Below, piece by piece: positions 12,157 to 25,600 of a stretch of 64,000 bases of DNA. The notes under the pieces were generated by a model. That model saw nothing but the letters and a program-made list of their open reading frames with translations. It was not told the origin of the DNA and made no database searches. Both the position numbers and the translations under genes were made by a program. The DNA is from Lutjanus erythropterus (Eukaryota; Chordata; Actinopteri; Lutjaniformes; Lutjanidae), in assembly GCA_020091685.1 (NCBI GenBank), contig CM034603.1, forward strand, positions 3,985,848 to 4,049,847, in the 5' to 3' direction. Within the stretch, counting starts at the first letter, position 1, and each line of letters begins with the position of its first letter.

Positions 12157-13588
12157 GTAAGACTCACTCACAAAAAGTACATTTACAATTTCTCTTCCCC
12201 ACATGAACACTGATGTTTAGCTGTGAGATATAATTTATATCCAGTCCAGTAATCCTAGGAATTACATTCACATTAAATGATTATACAGCATACAACAGTG
12301 TTAAGTGCCAGTCCAAGATAAGATAAGATATTCCTTTGTTAGTCTCACAATGGGTAATTTTATGGTGCTACAGCAGCTAAGTGGATAGCAAAAATACAAA
12401 GAAGCATCAATAAAAAATGAAATGTAAAAATATAAAAAATAGGAACGTTCCATGACAGTATAGATTCAATCAGTCCTTCCTCCAGGTGTTTACAATTAGT
12501 CAGCACAGTAGTCTTCCTCAATACAATGTCCCATTGGTTTTTCTCTCAGCTGACTGTCATCTGTCTTCCTCACTACTTAAACACAGAGCATCACAAAATC
12601 TATACATTGATTATTAATCAAGACTGTTCATCTTCCACACCCACTTGAACATGTTTCCTGGCAAGGGCTCGTCTTGAGTCAAGGCTGTAAAACGCTGTAA
12701 AACCATATGCCATTTCATATAAATTCTTAATAATAAGTCTCCCCCATTGTTTTTATTATTTAAAAACTTTTATTATGAAGCAGCAAAATCTGGAAATGTT
12801 GGATTTTTGACAGCAGTGACTCCAATCAGCTGCAAGTGTGAATAAAGCAGATACCTCAGAGTTCAAACAGCAACACAAGAGAGAAACTACACTTCAAGCC
12901 ACAGATATTCACACACAAGAAGCTACAAAAGTATGAAGAACTGAACACACAGACACACAATGTCTTTCTCTCTTGGCTCCTGCACAGTCATGAGCTGAGT
13001 CAAGGAAAAGGAAAACAATGAAAAGCCTCTATTTTCTTGGTTACCAGGGTGATGAGTCCCCATCTAATATATGACAGGCTGCCTGCAAAGGAGTGACAGT
13101 GAACATTACAGAACCTTTCTGCAAAGTTCAGACATTTTAAACACTAAAAAGATGCTTGCTCCTCATTGTAAACAACTGAAAAAGGACGCTGGCTAAAAAC
13201 GCCATGTGGACACAGGCTCTTATATTAACAATAGTGTGATGATATACAACAATTAAACAGCATAGACTGGGGGTCTGTAACCTGCAGCTCCAAAGCCACA
13301 TGCAGCTCTTTAGCCCATCTCCAGTGGCTCCATTTGACTTTGGCAAAAAATTATTTGGACATGAAAAACAGTTGTTGTTTTTTTTTTAAAATTTCTGTAG
13401 GTCTATGAGAAAGTTGAGACAACTCATAATTTTGAGGTTTTGAAAAAGTTTTACAAACTACTAATCTTTTGTTGAGATAATTCACTTTTCTTCTTTAGAA
13501 AAACTTAAATCTCTGTTTTAGAACCCTGTCAATGTATTTTAAAAAAACATACTGACTGTTAAAATTTAAATATATATATATGTATACA

Positions 13589-13638
<50 letters not shown>

Positions 13639-16600
13639 CATATACATATATATATATATATGTACATATATAAAATAAAATTAATTAATATTTTGTCAGG
13701 CATTCTAGGTTAATTGGTGACAGCAGCCCACGATGGAATAAGCGGTTACAGAAAATGAATGAATGAATGAATGAATATTTTGTCATAAATGCAAGCTCAC
13801 TATGGATGCCTTCAGGGCAAACAGACAGTTTAGTTGTTGCGGCTCCAGACAGATTTTTTTTTTTTCTTTTTTGGTCAAAAATGCTCTTTTGATCGTAAAG
13901 ATTGCAGACCCCTGGCCTAGACATTTATTTGAACCAAGTTTGCTGAAAACTAGAGCTATGTTATGTAATGTGTCTTAAAATATTGCATGAAGTCAAGCAA
14001 TGGCCCACATCTCCCATCATGCCTCGTGCTGGACTTTTGCTGTTTAATGTTTCAGAATACAAATGTTATTTTTTTTTAAGTGTGTCTATTGTCTGTTGTG
14101 CTGCTGTGGACGGAGCTTTATGTTGGTAATATTAATTTTTGTTCTGGTTCATAATTTTAACCATAGACATATAGTACGTAGACACCACTTTGACTGCTTC
14201 AGTTCATTGCTGTTATGTCAACATGGCTGGTCTGATCAAGACTGGAATGTGAATATAATTTATATGAAATATATGTAGACCAGGAGTGTTTTGTTTTGTT
14301 TTTTTCATAACTCCGCTCCCATAACTCCTTCCACACTTGGTGGTAGTGACTCGGTGTGGATTTACTTGACATAATAAATGCAGTAATATTGATGAAATCC
14401 TATTAAAATGATGCTATTTTACTTTGTTAGTGCTAAAAGCAATATATTACTGTAACCCTCGACACTGCTGGCTAGCCATGTGTGAAGGTCGGGTGGTGAA
14501 TGTCAATGAAGTGCATCTGGTTTTGATGCTGCAGAGTTTGCACTCAGCCTGTGGGTCACTGTAGATTGTTCGTGGCAAAGGCCTGTCAGATAACATGTCA
14601 CATGATGTTACTGTGCAGACAGCATCATCAGAATATGTCCTATAGAATACGTCCTGTACGTTCTGTCGTCTGATCCTGAGCCTCATCTCTCCCGTCAGCT
14701 TCCCGTAGATTTCTGTGTCCACCAGGACACCCACAGCGAGAACGTCTCCACTGAGCATGTGGACTTCCTGTTGGCCCGCCAGCAGTGGAAGAAGATGGAG
14801 GAGGAGGTTAAAGGTCAGCCAATCCCCAAACCAGGGCTCAGAGCTCAGGGCAGCTTCCAGGGCACCCACTCTTCACTGTACCCCCCGACCCGCAGCCCCC
14901 GACTCAAACACAGGTAGGAAATACTGCAGGTACTGTTAGTGCTTATACTAATTCAAAATTTGAATCAGTTTATACAATTTAAACATTTTATCAATCAATT
15001 TTAATTGCAAGTTTGTGCCCAAATCAGAAGTTAGATTTGTTGCTCTTCCACTACACAGCTGATTTTGTTGGTGCCAATTTCGTAACAAGTATAACATAAC
15101 TTCTATTAAACTAAAACTCAATAAGAATCAAGTTGAGTTAACTCATCCCACTGCCAGGGTTCGTTTTATTTTCCTTTTCTGTGCATGATTTAATCAATCA
15201 GAACATCAGTCCTTAGTTTGAATGGACTGATTTATTAGAGATCATGCTGTGCAGCTGAAACAACTACTTAATAAAGGCTGTACTAATGAGGATTAATTTT
15301 TAAAACAGATTAAATGATTCACTTTAAATTATGTTGCATCAAACTTTTAAACTAGCTTAAAATGATGAAAGAATACATTTAAACCTCTCTTAAAGTTTCT
15401 TAAGTTTTTCATCTGAACTAGATGAAGTTGAATTCTTTTGCACCTAAAATTTAAACTTCAATTTAAAATGTGAGTATTAACTATAAGAGGTTTAACTCTT
15501 AAAATAGCTGCATTTTTGAGATGGATTGAAGAAAATAATCAAGGTCCTTGAAAAAAGTTACGGGACAGACTCAATCCAGTTGACATTTATGATGCATCTC
15601 TTCTTTCTTTCACTCCAGTTGATAATTCGGCGAACAAATTTTCACAGTGTTTACTTTTTAGCTTAGTGTTTATTTTTTCTTAGCTTTTTCTTATTTTATT
15701 ACTTTTAGCTAGCGAGGAAAATATAAAAAATATTGTTAACTTTTTAGTTAGCTTGCAAACAATGTAACTTTTTTCTTTTTTCTCTAGCTAGCAAACAATT
15801 TAACATTTTATTAACTTTTTAGCCAGCTAACAAGCAATGCAGCGTTTTATTTATTTTTAGTTAGCTTGCACACAATGTAATGTTTTGTTAATGTTTTAGC
15901 TAGTGAAGTGAAGCAAGCGTCTCCATACTCATCAAACACTTATTTAATTTCAGCTTAAATTACTAGACTTGGATTTACTAAACTTAGATCAGTTTTTAAT
16001 GTGCAGCAGAGCTCTGCTTAATTTTAACCTGGATTTACTCATTTTAAAGCTGTTTTTCTAAACTTAGATTCAATTAATGTGTGTTGGTGAAGCCTGGTCC
16101 AAGTGATTAGTTTAGCAAAACCAGCAACCAGTTCCAGTTTCTTAAATGTGAGGACTTATGCTTTCTTTTGCCTTGTGTGACAGTAAAGTAGATAGTCAAC
16201 TGAATATCTTTGGGTTTTGGACTATTGGTTGGACAAAAGAAGACATTTGAATATGTCTCATTAGGCTTTAAGAAAGTACGATTGACATTTTTCACACGTT
16301 TTTAGATTATTGTAGCCTGGCAACTCCAGACTAATTCACAAATGCAAATTAGTCTGCAAAGTGTCAGTTCATTTTCACTTTCCAAGGGCTGTTATTAACA
16401 GGTGCAGAACACAATGCCTCTGTTATTGGATGGACCTACAATCAATCAAAGCAAAGAAACATGTGACAAATCACTGAGTGATACGTGCAAGTTGGGCCAG
16501 TGCTCAGTCTGTTTTCCATAAGTAGAAAATAGCATCCTGGTTAAATCACATCTGAACAGGACAATAGACTGTGCTTCTGAAAACATCTGAGGGGAGGAAC

Positions 16601-19600
16601 AGGCAGTCCAGTAACAGAATCTAGATTCAGCACCGCCTAGTTTGATCTGATTTTCATGATCCTGGGGTGTTGCACCTGAAACGTTTGACATATGACTTCT
16701 AAAATCTGCAATATGTAGCAATTGCTTGTGCAAAAATGAGTACAGTAGTCCAGATAGCAAGTTAAAGCCATGAGTTATTAAATAGGTTGAAATCCTATTT
16801 AATATAAGATCTATGGTTAAAGTGAGTTCCTCCCAGGACCTGAGGAAGCTCTGCAGGCTGCAGGAGCTCTGCAGGATTGCAGGACGCACGCAACATCATA
16901 AAGTGACAATAACAAGCAAGGACGAGTCTTCCACTGTGAGTTGATCAGCAGTCATTTGTCTGTCGATGTAGTTAAGCCCGTTATCCTGAAAACAAAAGCT
17001 CTCTGCTCTGATTTAACACGCTCTGGATGATGGGTAAAGTGGCTGCCTGTGTAACTGCCTGCCAAACTTCATTAACATTTTGCTCAATTGACGTGTTATG
17101 AACATCTACAGCTTCTGCAAGATTCAACAAGATTTCTTAAAACTCATTTGGCAAACATTCTACATTAATTTGAGCTCTGATTAACATGAAAACTAACTAA
17201 ACTAAACTAACTAACTAACTAACTAAACTGAAACAGTCTGGTCCAGAATAGAAATTTCAAAGGAGGACACCATGGCTGCAGCGTTGATGTCAGAGTAGTG
17301 AGTTTTTCAACTTAGCATGTTTCCTTGATCTCTGATGACAACATTATAGTCATTTTATGATTTATTACAGTAAATATATCACAGATTTCTCCTTTAAATA
17401 AATGGCTGTGATTGGTGTGAAGACTTCCAGGGCTATTGGAAACCTATCTGAATGAGATTGTGGCTAGAACCAATGAAACATGAGCTTGCAGATTCATCTA
17501 TCCAAAGTTATAATGTATTATTGCATGTCAGACATTTGGCACACATCTACCTGTTGTATGGACAGAAATTTGGAGAAAAGCCATGGTATGCCCTAAAAAT
17601 ATTTTTACGCTTAGATAAAATGGGGAAATTGGCAAATCAAAGAGCATGTTGATCACTTGTAGATCAGAAGGGACAAAATCAGAAAAACAATGCAAAAATT
17701 TTCTTTAAACACACAACTTTTAAATGGAAACACAGATCTTAGTTTCAGTTCATCCTGACTTAAGCTGGGTGTCCTCCGTTCCTCTCGAAGGGAGATCCAC
17801 CCACCAGTGCCTAGGGAGCCCCCCCTGTCCTCCACCCTGTCCCCGAGTTCAGAGGACTCAGGCCTGGATGACTCGTCATACCGCAGCCCCCTGGACGAGC
17901 AAGAGACTGCGGTGGAGAGAGAGATCCGACTGACTCTGGAGAGAGAGGAACGACACCGCAGGGAGAGGGGGATGATCACACAGGGCCTGACTATACCCAG
18001 GTAACTAACAAGGAACATGGTCACGTTCCTCTTCTGCTCTTTTTAGGTTCTTCAGGCTATTACTTTTGTAGCATCCTTCACATGAGTATAATGCAGTCTT
18101 TGTGGTGCAGTAGGAAGTGTATTATAGATTGGATTTTACGTGTAGAGGAACATGAGGTTGGAGCAGCTTAGGAGGAGGAATGGGTTGAAGTAGTTTTCAC
18201 CACATAATAAATTTTAGACCTCATGGATGTGACATTTAACAACCTGAAAAGAACAGAACGTGGGCCATGTTCACCTAAAGCATTTATAGACTCAGAGATC
18301 TGAAATAAGACAAAGACCATATCAGCCATAATATGCTTTTGGGAATCAGAGCCCAGCTTCATTGAGTTTGGTTTAGGGGTTTCAAATGGACCCTAACTAT
18401 AACTAATAACTATAACTTATTCTTTATTAGTCATCAAAAGTGTTACTGTAGATGTATATTTAATAATGTCTCAGCCAAGCTATTTTGTAGTAACATAAAA
18501 GCGCCACAAGATGGCAGTAACTAAATTTCAAGTGGCTCTATGCGAAGCTTGTAAGTCAGTGAATTTTCCGCAACACATTCCAGCAAATGTTTCACAATAA
18601 AAGCCTTAAGATGTGTATAAAATGGCACTGTTAAATATACTGTGCTAGTATTACCTTGTCTGTAATGAAAAACATATCTGATCCATTCAGTATTGTCCAC
18701 AGCTGATTAAATGGATGATGCCATATGGAAAGACTTGGTAAATACTGCATTGTTTGTCTGTGGTAAGTCCTTAATCTGTCACTAGTTCTAAAGTTTGGGG
18801 ACACTGATATTTTTGGGGAAACCAAAGGAAACATAGTGCTGACATATTATAAAGTTTGAAAGTGACAGGATTGGGTTAAGTCTGTCAACCAATCAGAGTC
18901 TGTTTTCAACTATGTAGACATGATATGAGTGCACAGAACAGTATCCACGAGGAAAAGCATCCTTGCCAGAGAGCTGACACCAGCTGCCCCTCGCCGAGCT
19001 TTGCCTCTGTGGCGATGGCCATGACTGACTCTAGGTCAGCTTGAAAAGATGCGGGTGATGATGGCTTTTGCTTCAGACCTCAGTCAGAAATCTCTTGCCT
19101 GAAGTCAGTTTTTACTTGCCCCTGTACCACTTGTTTTAGTTATTAGCGGTTACCAAATAGCCTAATAGCCTAAGACTAAAGTTAATTGTCATGTTAAATG
19201 TAGGGCTGCAACATCTATAAAATGTCAGACAATAGTGAAAAATGTCCATCCTAGTTTCTCAAAGTCCAAGGTGATGTCTTTAAGTGTCTTCTTTTGTCAG
19301 ACCGAAACCCAAAGATATTCTGCAGTGGGTTTATCAGAGCATTATTGCTGGAAACAGCTGCCTGCTGTGTCCGTAAACAGGTTTTAGAGTGATATGTGGG
19401 GCCAGAAAAACCTAAACAATGAACTAATAGTCTAAAATGCCCCAGACAGCTGAGAGGAACTGCAGAGCAGGTGACTGATATAACATTGTTCCTTTCTAAT
19501 ATGAACCAGATAAACTGAGTCAAAAAGAAATTTGTTAACTGTTATTTTTCTGTTGTTCTATGTTCAGACCAACCACCCTGCAGACAGGACGATCTCCACC

Positions 19601-22600
19601 CAGACCTCCAGCCTGCCGTACCCCCACCTTGTCCATCTCTCCATCCCCTTCCTGCTCCTCTTCCCTTTCCCGCTCTGTCTACCATGAAATGACGGCCAAT
19701 AACGTCATTATCCTGGAGCCCGACTGCGCTGGCTCCGCCTCCAGGAACCGCCTGCTCTCCTCTGCGATCGGGGGCCTCTCCGATTGGCCGTCGAGCCTGG
19801 ACACGGTGCCCTCGGCCAATGTCATTGTCGTGGAAACCTCCAATCTGATCATTCGCAGCGCTTCCGAGTTCTGCTTAAGCTCCGCCCCCGTGTCCATGGA
19901 GACCCAGGAGAGCACCTTCTCGTCCAATCCGTTTTTCAAGCTGCGCTCCCTCAGCAGCCAGTCGCTGGTGGAGCAGGAGATCCGCATGGTGAGGCAGAGG
20001 GAGGAGGAGTGGAGGAGGCAGAGGGAGGAGATGTGGAGGAGGAGGAGGGAGGAGGAGTGGAGGAGAGGGAGAGAGAGGTACGATACTGTGCTGGTGTCAC
20101 CGGGCCTGAGCGATAACATCAGTTACAACGGTACGTAGAGTCAAACACACTTACACAAGTGTCAGAGACATGAACAATATTCCTATTGTATTGTAGTTCA
20201 GCTTAAAGGATTCACTTTAAATACATGTCACTTGAAATTTTCAATCAAATGGACACCAACCAAACTTCACCAACTGAACCGGTGCTTATATTTGATGTAA
20301 CCGCTATGGATCCCCAAATATATTGGCCAATATTCAGGAAAATATGCGATCAGCGCCAGCGTAGGTCCTTTAAACACTATATATAAGTCAATTATATAAA
20401 GTAGGGCTGGGCGATTAGTTGGATTTTAATTTCAATTACAGTTTTGGCTTCCCACAATCATTAAAACAAGATAATCCAAATCAAACGATTATTGTGCTGC
20501 ATGCTGTGGTGGAGTGTCACGTTTTGTCTGGTGTTGTAAATGTAGCACACCCTTCCTTCCCAGCCAGATTCAGTTTCTGCAGGACGCTGTTGAGTTACAT
20601 GTTCGCTGCTGTTTGTGTTAAATTAGCTGTTTTAAGCTATGAGAAAGAGGGAGACGAGTGGACACTTTTTACATCATTGACACAGAGCTGTGTGCACTAA
20701 ACAGACACACACGGAGACATCCGACAGATAATCTGACGGGGCCATCTTTTTAATTTATCTGTAGCAGAGGAGGCGACGACCTCTTTATCCAGGAACACAT
20801 AAAAGACTTCCTGTTATAAATCCATGAGGTTATCAGCTCCATAAATGAGTAGAATCACCTGCTGAGTGGTGCACTGTTGTGTGGATAAGAAACATATAGC
20901 AAGACACCGCCTTGTGCAAGTTAAGGTGGTTCATAGAGCCCACATGTCCAAGGTTACCCTTATCCACATGTACTGGCTGTGCCCTCGCCTTACGGAAATT
21001 CTGGAGTGACGTCTTTCACACTCTTTCCAACGTCCTAAATAAGAACTTAAACCCAGACCCTCTGTTAGCCTGCTTGGTGTTATTGACAGAGACAATCTTC
21101 ATTTGACATTTGTCGAGCACCACATGGTTGCCTTTGCGTTGCTTTTGGCCAGACACACAGTCTTGCTGGAGTGGAAGGATGCTGCCCCGCCCACGCTTAA
21201 TGAGTGGCTTCGAGAGATAATGTCCTGCCTCACATTGGAGATGATACACATCTCAATCAGTGGCTCTTAGGAAAAGTTTTAGAGATGTGGGTTTTTTTGC
21301 TGTCATCAATGTCAAATTGCCTATATTTTTGCAGTCTTACATTGATGTACACCTTATAGTAATATGGAATATATCCTCCCAACTCTGGAAAATTTTGTTG
21401 AACATCTCAATAAAAAGTTCTTGGAAAGAAAAAGAAATACATATAAAACTTTCCAAAAACTAAAACATATAAGGATTATGGTTTCTGTCTGCAGATGACT
21501 GTATTATATGCTAATATAAATGCCTTTTGTTTTTATTCCAGTGCCAGAGGTTCCAGACAGATGTGTTTCTTCCCCATCATCCCCCTCCAGGACCCGTAAA
21601 ATAGAACGATCCAGTTTGTCTTGTGACCACAAGGTTGGCTGACACATACACATTCACACACATACACACACATAAACTCTATCTACAGTATCTGTCCATC
21701 TATATAGAGACGAAGCTCTAGTCTGGTGGCTTTGGTGAGAGCAATAACAGAAGTTTGTAGTTAAACAAAAATGATCTTACTCTTTAACAAAAATGTATAT
21801 CCCTGTAATGCTGTCAGACACTTAACAAATCAGAGTCTGTCAGCATTTTTAGCGGATGCACTTTGACAGGTGCAGTTCACCATAAGGATTACGTTCCATT
21901 TTCGGTTTCGTGGCTGACAGCTTCAGCACTCTCACTTAAAAAACCGTCACCCCCTCTAGTCAAAAAAACATGGAAAAATAGGGTTCAAGTTGAGAAATAC
22001 CCTTTAAAGCAGCATTAATTGATGTAATTGAATTGCAACACAAATACTGACACATCTATCAGACAAAGCAACATGATGATTTATTAGGATTTGTGTTTTG
22101 GCTCACTTGATGAAACGGCAGTCCAATATACAGTTTACTCTTTGCATCTTCAGAGAAAAATATCTGGTACCGTAGCTACTAAATGCTCCAAGTTCAACGC
22201 TAAAATGCTCCATATTGATCCATTATTTGCATACAGATATTAATGAGTGCAGTTTTAAAATACAGTACATATACAATGTACCACTGAAGAAACATCAAAC
22301 TGCAGCTCTGGGGCCACATGCAGCTCTTTTGCAGCTCTCTCCAGTGGCTCCCTGTGGCTTTGACAGAAAAACAGAGGGAAATGAATAATTGTTCTTTTTA
22401 ACATTTTAATTTCCAATTATCCTCGCTGTTGGCCTAAACTGACTCTTACATTTGTTCTTCGACTTTGATTGAAACAGACACTCATCAAACCCAATTTCTG
22501 TAATTTTTTCTATGTAATGATGCCAAATACATGGCATCACTCACCTGACTGCCCACAGGGTTTGGGCTTCTAATAGCTCAACAGTGGTGTAGTTTTCTTA

Positions 22601-25600
22601 TTTTACACAGTTAAACTGGCAAAGACCTCAGAATTTGTATTGACAACCAAATTAGAGTGGCTGTTTTCACCCAGAAAGAGGCAGAATCATGATGCACCCA
22701 GATGGATTGCTCTCATCTATAGTCTCTGTTTATGGCTCGGCGCCATTTCTTCAAAATGGTGAGTCTCTCCAGAATAGCTCTGGATAGCAAATCCAACAAA
22801 TGAAAAGTCTCAGAAGAAACTAAAGAAATTAATAGTTGCGGCTGCAGACAGTTTTCTTTTTTGGCCAAAAATGGCTCTTTTGATATTGGAGGTTGCTGAC
22901 ACCTGATCTGACTTTATAATAATACTCTATTCCCTTACAGTAATATTGTCTCACATGTTTCTGAAGTAATGTAAAATGTGTAAATATGACTTTTAGACTG
23001 AATACTGTTACACTGTCTATATCATATCATATCATATTCAAAGTTTTTCTTTTGGAATTTCCATGTTTGGTAATTGACTTCTTCCTTTACTCATTCATTC
23101 ATTTGTTATTAATTGTGAACTTTCTGATTTGTTAATCAGTTGGACTGATTAATTTTTTAATCCACTGGTTCACAATTTAGCAAATATTTTCATTATTTGG
23201 CTCATTTTTTCATCTGCACATCACTCACTCATCATTCATCTGTCCAATAATCCCTCCACCTATCCCATCCTCTGTGCATTTCTCCTTTTGCCCCGCCCAT
23301 CAATCATCCATCCATCCCACCGTGAAACTATCCATCTGTCCATCCATCTTGACTCCAGTGGTTTAGCTGAATCTCCCCCCTCGCCCCCTCCAGTTCCCCC
23401 CTTCCCTCTCTTCCGTGCCCCGACGACAGAACGCAATGGCGCAGCGATGGGAGGCCTCCCTGTTAGCCAATCAGAAGAAGGAGTGAGCGACGACGACGAC
23501 GCTCAACTGACAGCCATTTAAAAAACCAAAATGATGTTTTTCCTCTGTTTCTTCCTCATTCTGTCCTTCTCTGTCAGCAGCCAGTTTCTACTGCAGTGTC
23601 TGTCAAAAGTCTGGGTTAAAACCACTGAGTCTCAAACCTGTTCTCTGTGGGAAGAGAACTTCTTTTTTGTTTTTGTTTCACACATGAAGATAATTGACCT
23701 AGTTTGGGTTTCCAAAATGTTTTAATGGTTGAAAAAGTCAAGAGAACCTGCTTTAAAGTCAAACAGGTCTTTTGCATGATGTCTGCAATGGTATGACACA
23801 ATGGAACTGCCTGCCATGGCACAGTTTAGACATTTTCCTTATATATATAATAACTTTTGTGGACTTTAAGGCACATTCCCAGGAGGTGTATCACAATAAT
23901 AAGTGAGTATAAAATTGCAATCACAATAATAGCACTGATTTTGACACGTCGCCTATATTTTAACTAAACTTTGCAAGCACATGTCAAAATCTGCAGTATT
24001 CTCCTTTAATATTTAATATTTACTGCACTTTGGTTTCTAGTTGTTAATTAATTATGCTACTAGTACAACTGTTTGTTGACATGTATTGATTTTTTATGAT
24101 TGACTGTAGTGCAGTGATTTTGAAACTTTTCTGGGCGGTCACATTTTTCATCTCAGATATTCATTTAGTTCAATTTTAAACAGCAGTTTATTTGAAAATA
24201 TTGCAACTATGCATAACAGAAATTTGAGAAGTTATATGCAAAAATTATTTCGCATGTTGTGTTTAATTCATGTATTTTAAATGTGCCGACCCAGACTTTG
24301 AAAGTCACCGCCTCAGTGGGATGTTATAACGAGCCATTGATCAAGAGAGTTTGGATGTCCCAGGTTTCTGTGTCAGCCATGTTGGCTAAACAGTGCTAGC
24401 TGCTAACTGGATGCTACACTCTAAATAAGGCTTTCAAAAGGGTTCTTCCTGATGAGCTGAGGTTCTACCCAGAACCATTCTGAAGAAGGCTTTTTTGTTT
24501 TTTTGAACAAAAGTTCCTAAGAGAAAGAGTTCTTCAAGGATTGTTGAAATCCTTGAACACTTTTCTAAAGGGTTTGTTAAAGGTTCTTTGTACCTTAATA
24601 TAAAAGGGTTCTCTGTAGAACCCCCTTGGTGGGTTCTAGATAAAACCTTGGGAACTAAAAAACTGTTCTTGGTAGGACCCCCTGGGTGGGTTCTAGATAA
24701 AACCTTTGGAACAAAAAAAAAAGGTTCTTAGTAGAACTTCCTGGTTGTGTTCTAGATGAAACCCGTGGAACTAAAAAAAAGGTTCTGCGTAGAACCCCTT
24801 TGGTGGGTTCTAGATAAACCCCTTGGAACTAAAAAACTGTTCTTGGTAGGACCTCCTTGGTGGGTTCTAAATAAAACCCTTGGAATACCAGAGAGAATTC
24901 TGGGTGGAACGATTACACTATAGCAGGGTTCTCTGTAGAACCGCTCATAGGGAGCTCTGGGTGAAACCTCTCACAGATGGCTCTTTGCATAACCCTTCAT
25001 GCTGGGTTTTGGTAGAACACTCCGAAAGTGTTCTAAGTGGAAACCAGAAGGTTCTTCCAGAAACCTAAAAGGTTGCTCTTATTGGGACAAGCAGAGGAAC
25101 CCTTTATGGTTCTAGTTAGCACCTTTATTTCTAAGAGTGTATTTGGGTCACAGTCAGTTGCACAGATTAGTTTTCACCTCTTCTTTGGAGGTTGGTTCTA
25201 ATCCAGATAGAGTTCCTGATCGGAGTACAGCTCTGCGTAAAGTACAAAGAGTAAATACACTCTTGTTTTATAAGCAGACTGTGTTCTCAAAGTTTGAAGC
25301 CTTGCTAGTTTTCTTCATTCCTTCATCAGCATGTAATAAAGGCGCATGGCACAAGGCATGGCCATTTTTAACTAAAGCTGCTGATGCTCTACACAAAACC
25401 AATAACAGCAGAAGTTGTTTGCTACCCTCCATCACAGAGTTGTCATGATATCAGAATTTGAATTTCCATACAATAGTAGTACCAGTAGATACCGCTTTCA
25501 AGTCAATGGCAAAAAGAAAAAAAAACTCTAGGCACGCAAAATAATAAATAGACAACTGCACTCCATCATACAATTGTAAGATTCCAGAAACATTACAAAA

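Larger units (their letters stand above)
13266..13918. mobile_element. hAT-like non-autonomous element, copy 1
   Basis: The ends are inverted (gggggtctgtaacctgcagc and attgcagacccctgg). The left part carries 'agccacatgcagctcttt' and the right part 'ttgttgcggctccagacag', both shared with a second copy at 22292-22912. A TA microsatellite and a SINE remnant lie inside it. Confidence 0.65.

Noticed and set aside
14447-14869. 140-codon minus-strand frame over the misp-like exon at 14726-14913
   Set aside because: It is a shadow. The plus-strand exon with VDFLLARQQW has proper splice sites and family similarity.
17200-17230. Possible CRISPR-like or other spaced repeats ((CTAA)n)
   Set aside because: A simple tetranucleotide run with no spacers; no CRISPR-like array exists in the window.
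23288-23521. 77-codon plus-strand frame over the last short-form misp-like exon
   Set aside because: It is in the wrong frame. The frame encoding RRQNAMAQRWEA matches the family C terminus and begins at the 23394 acceptor.
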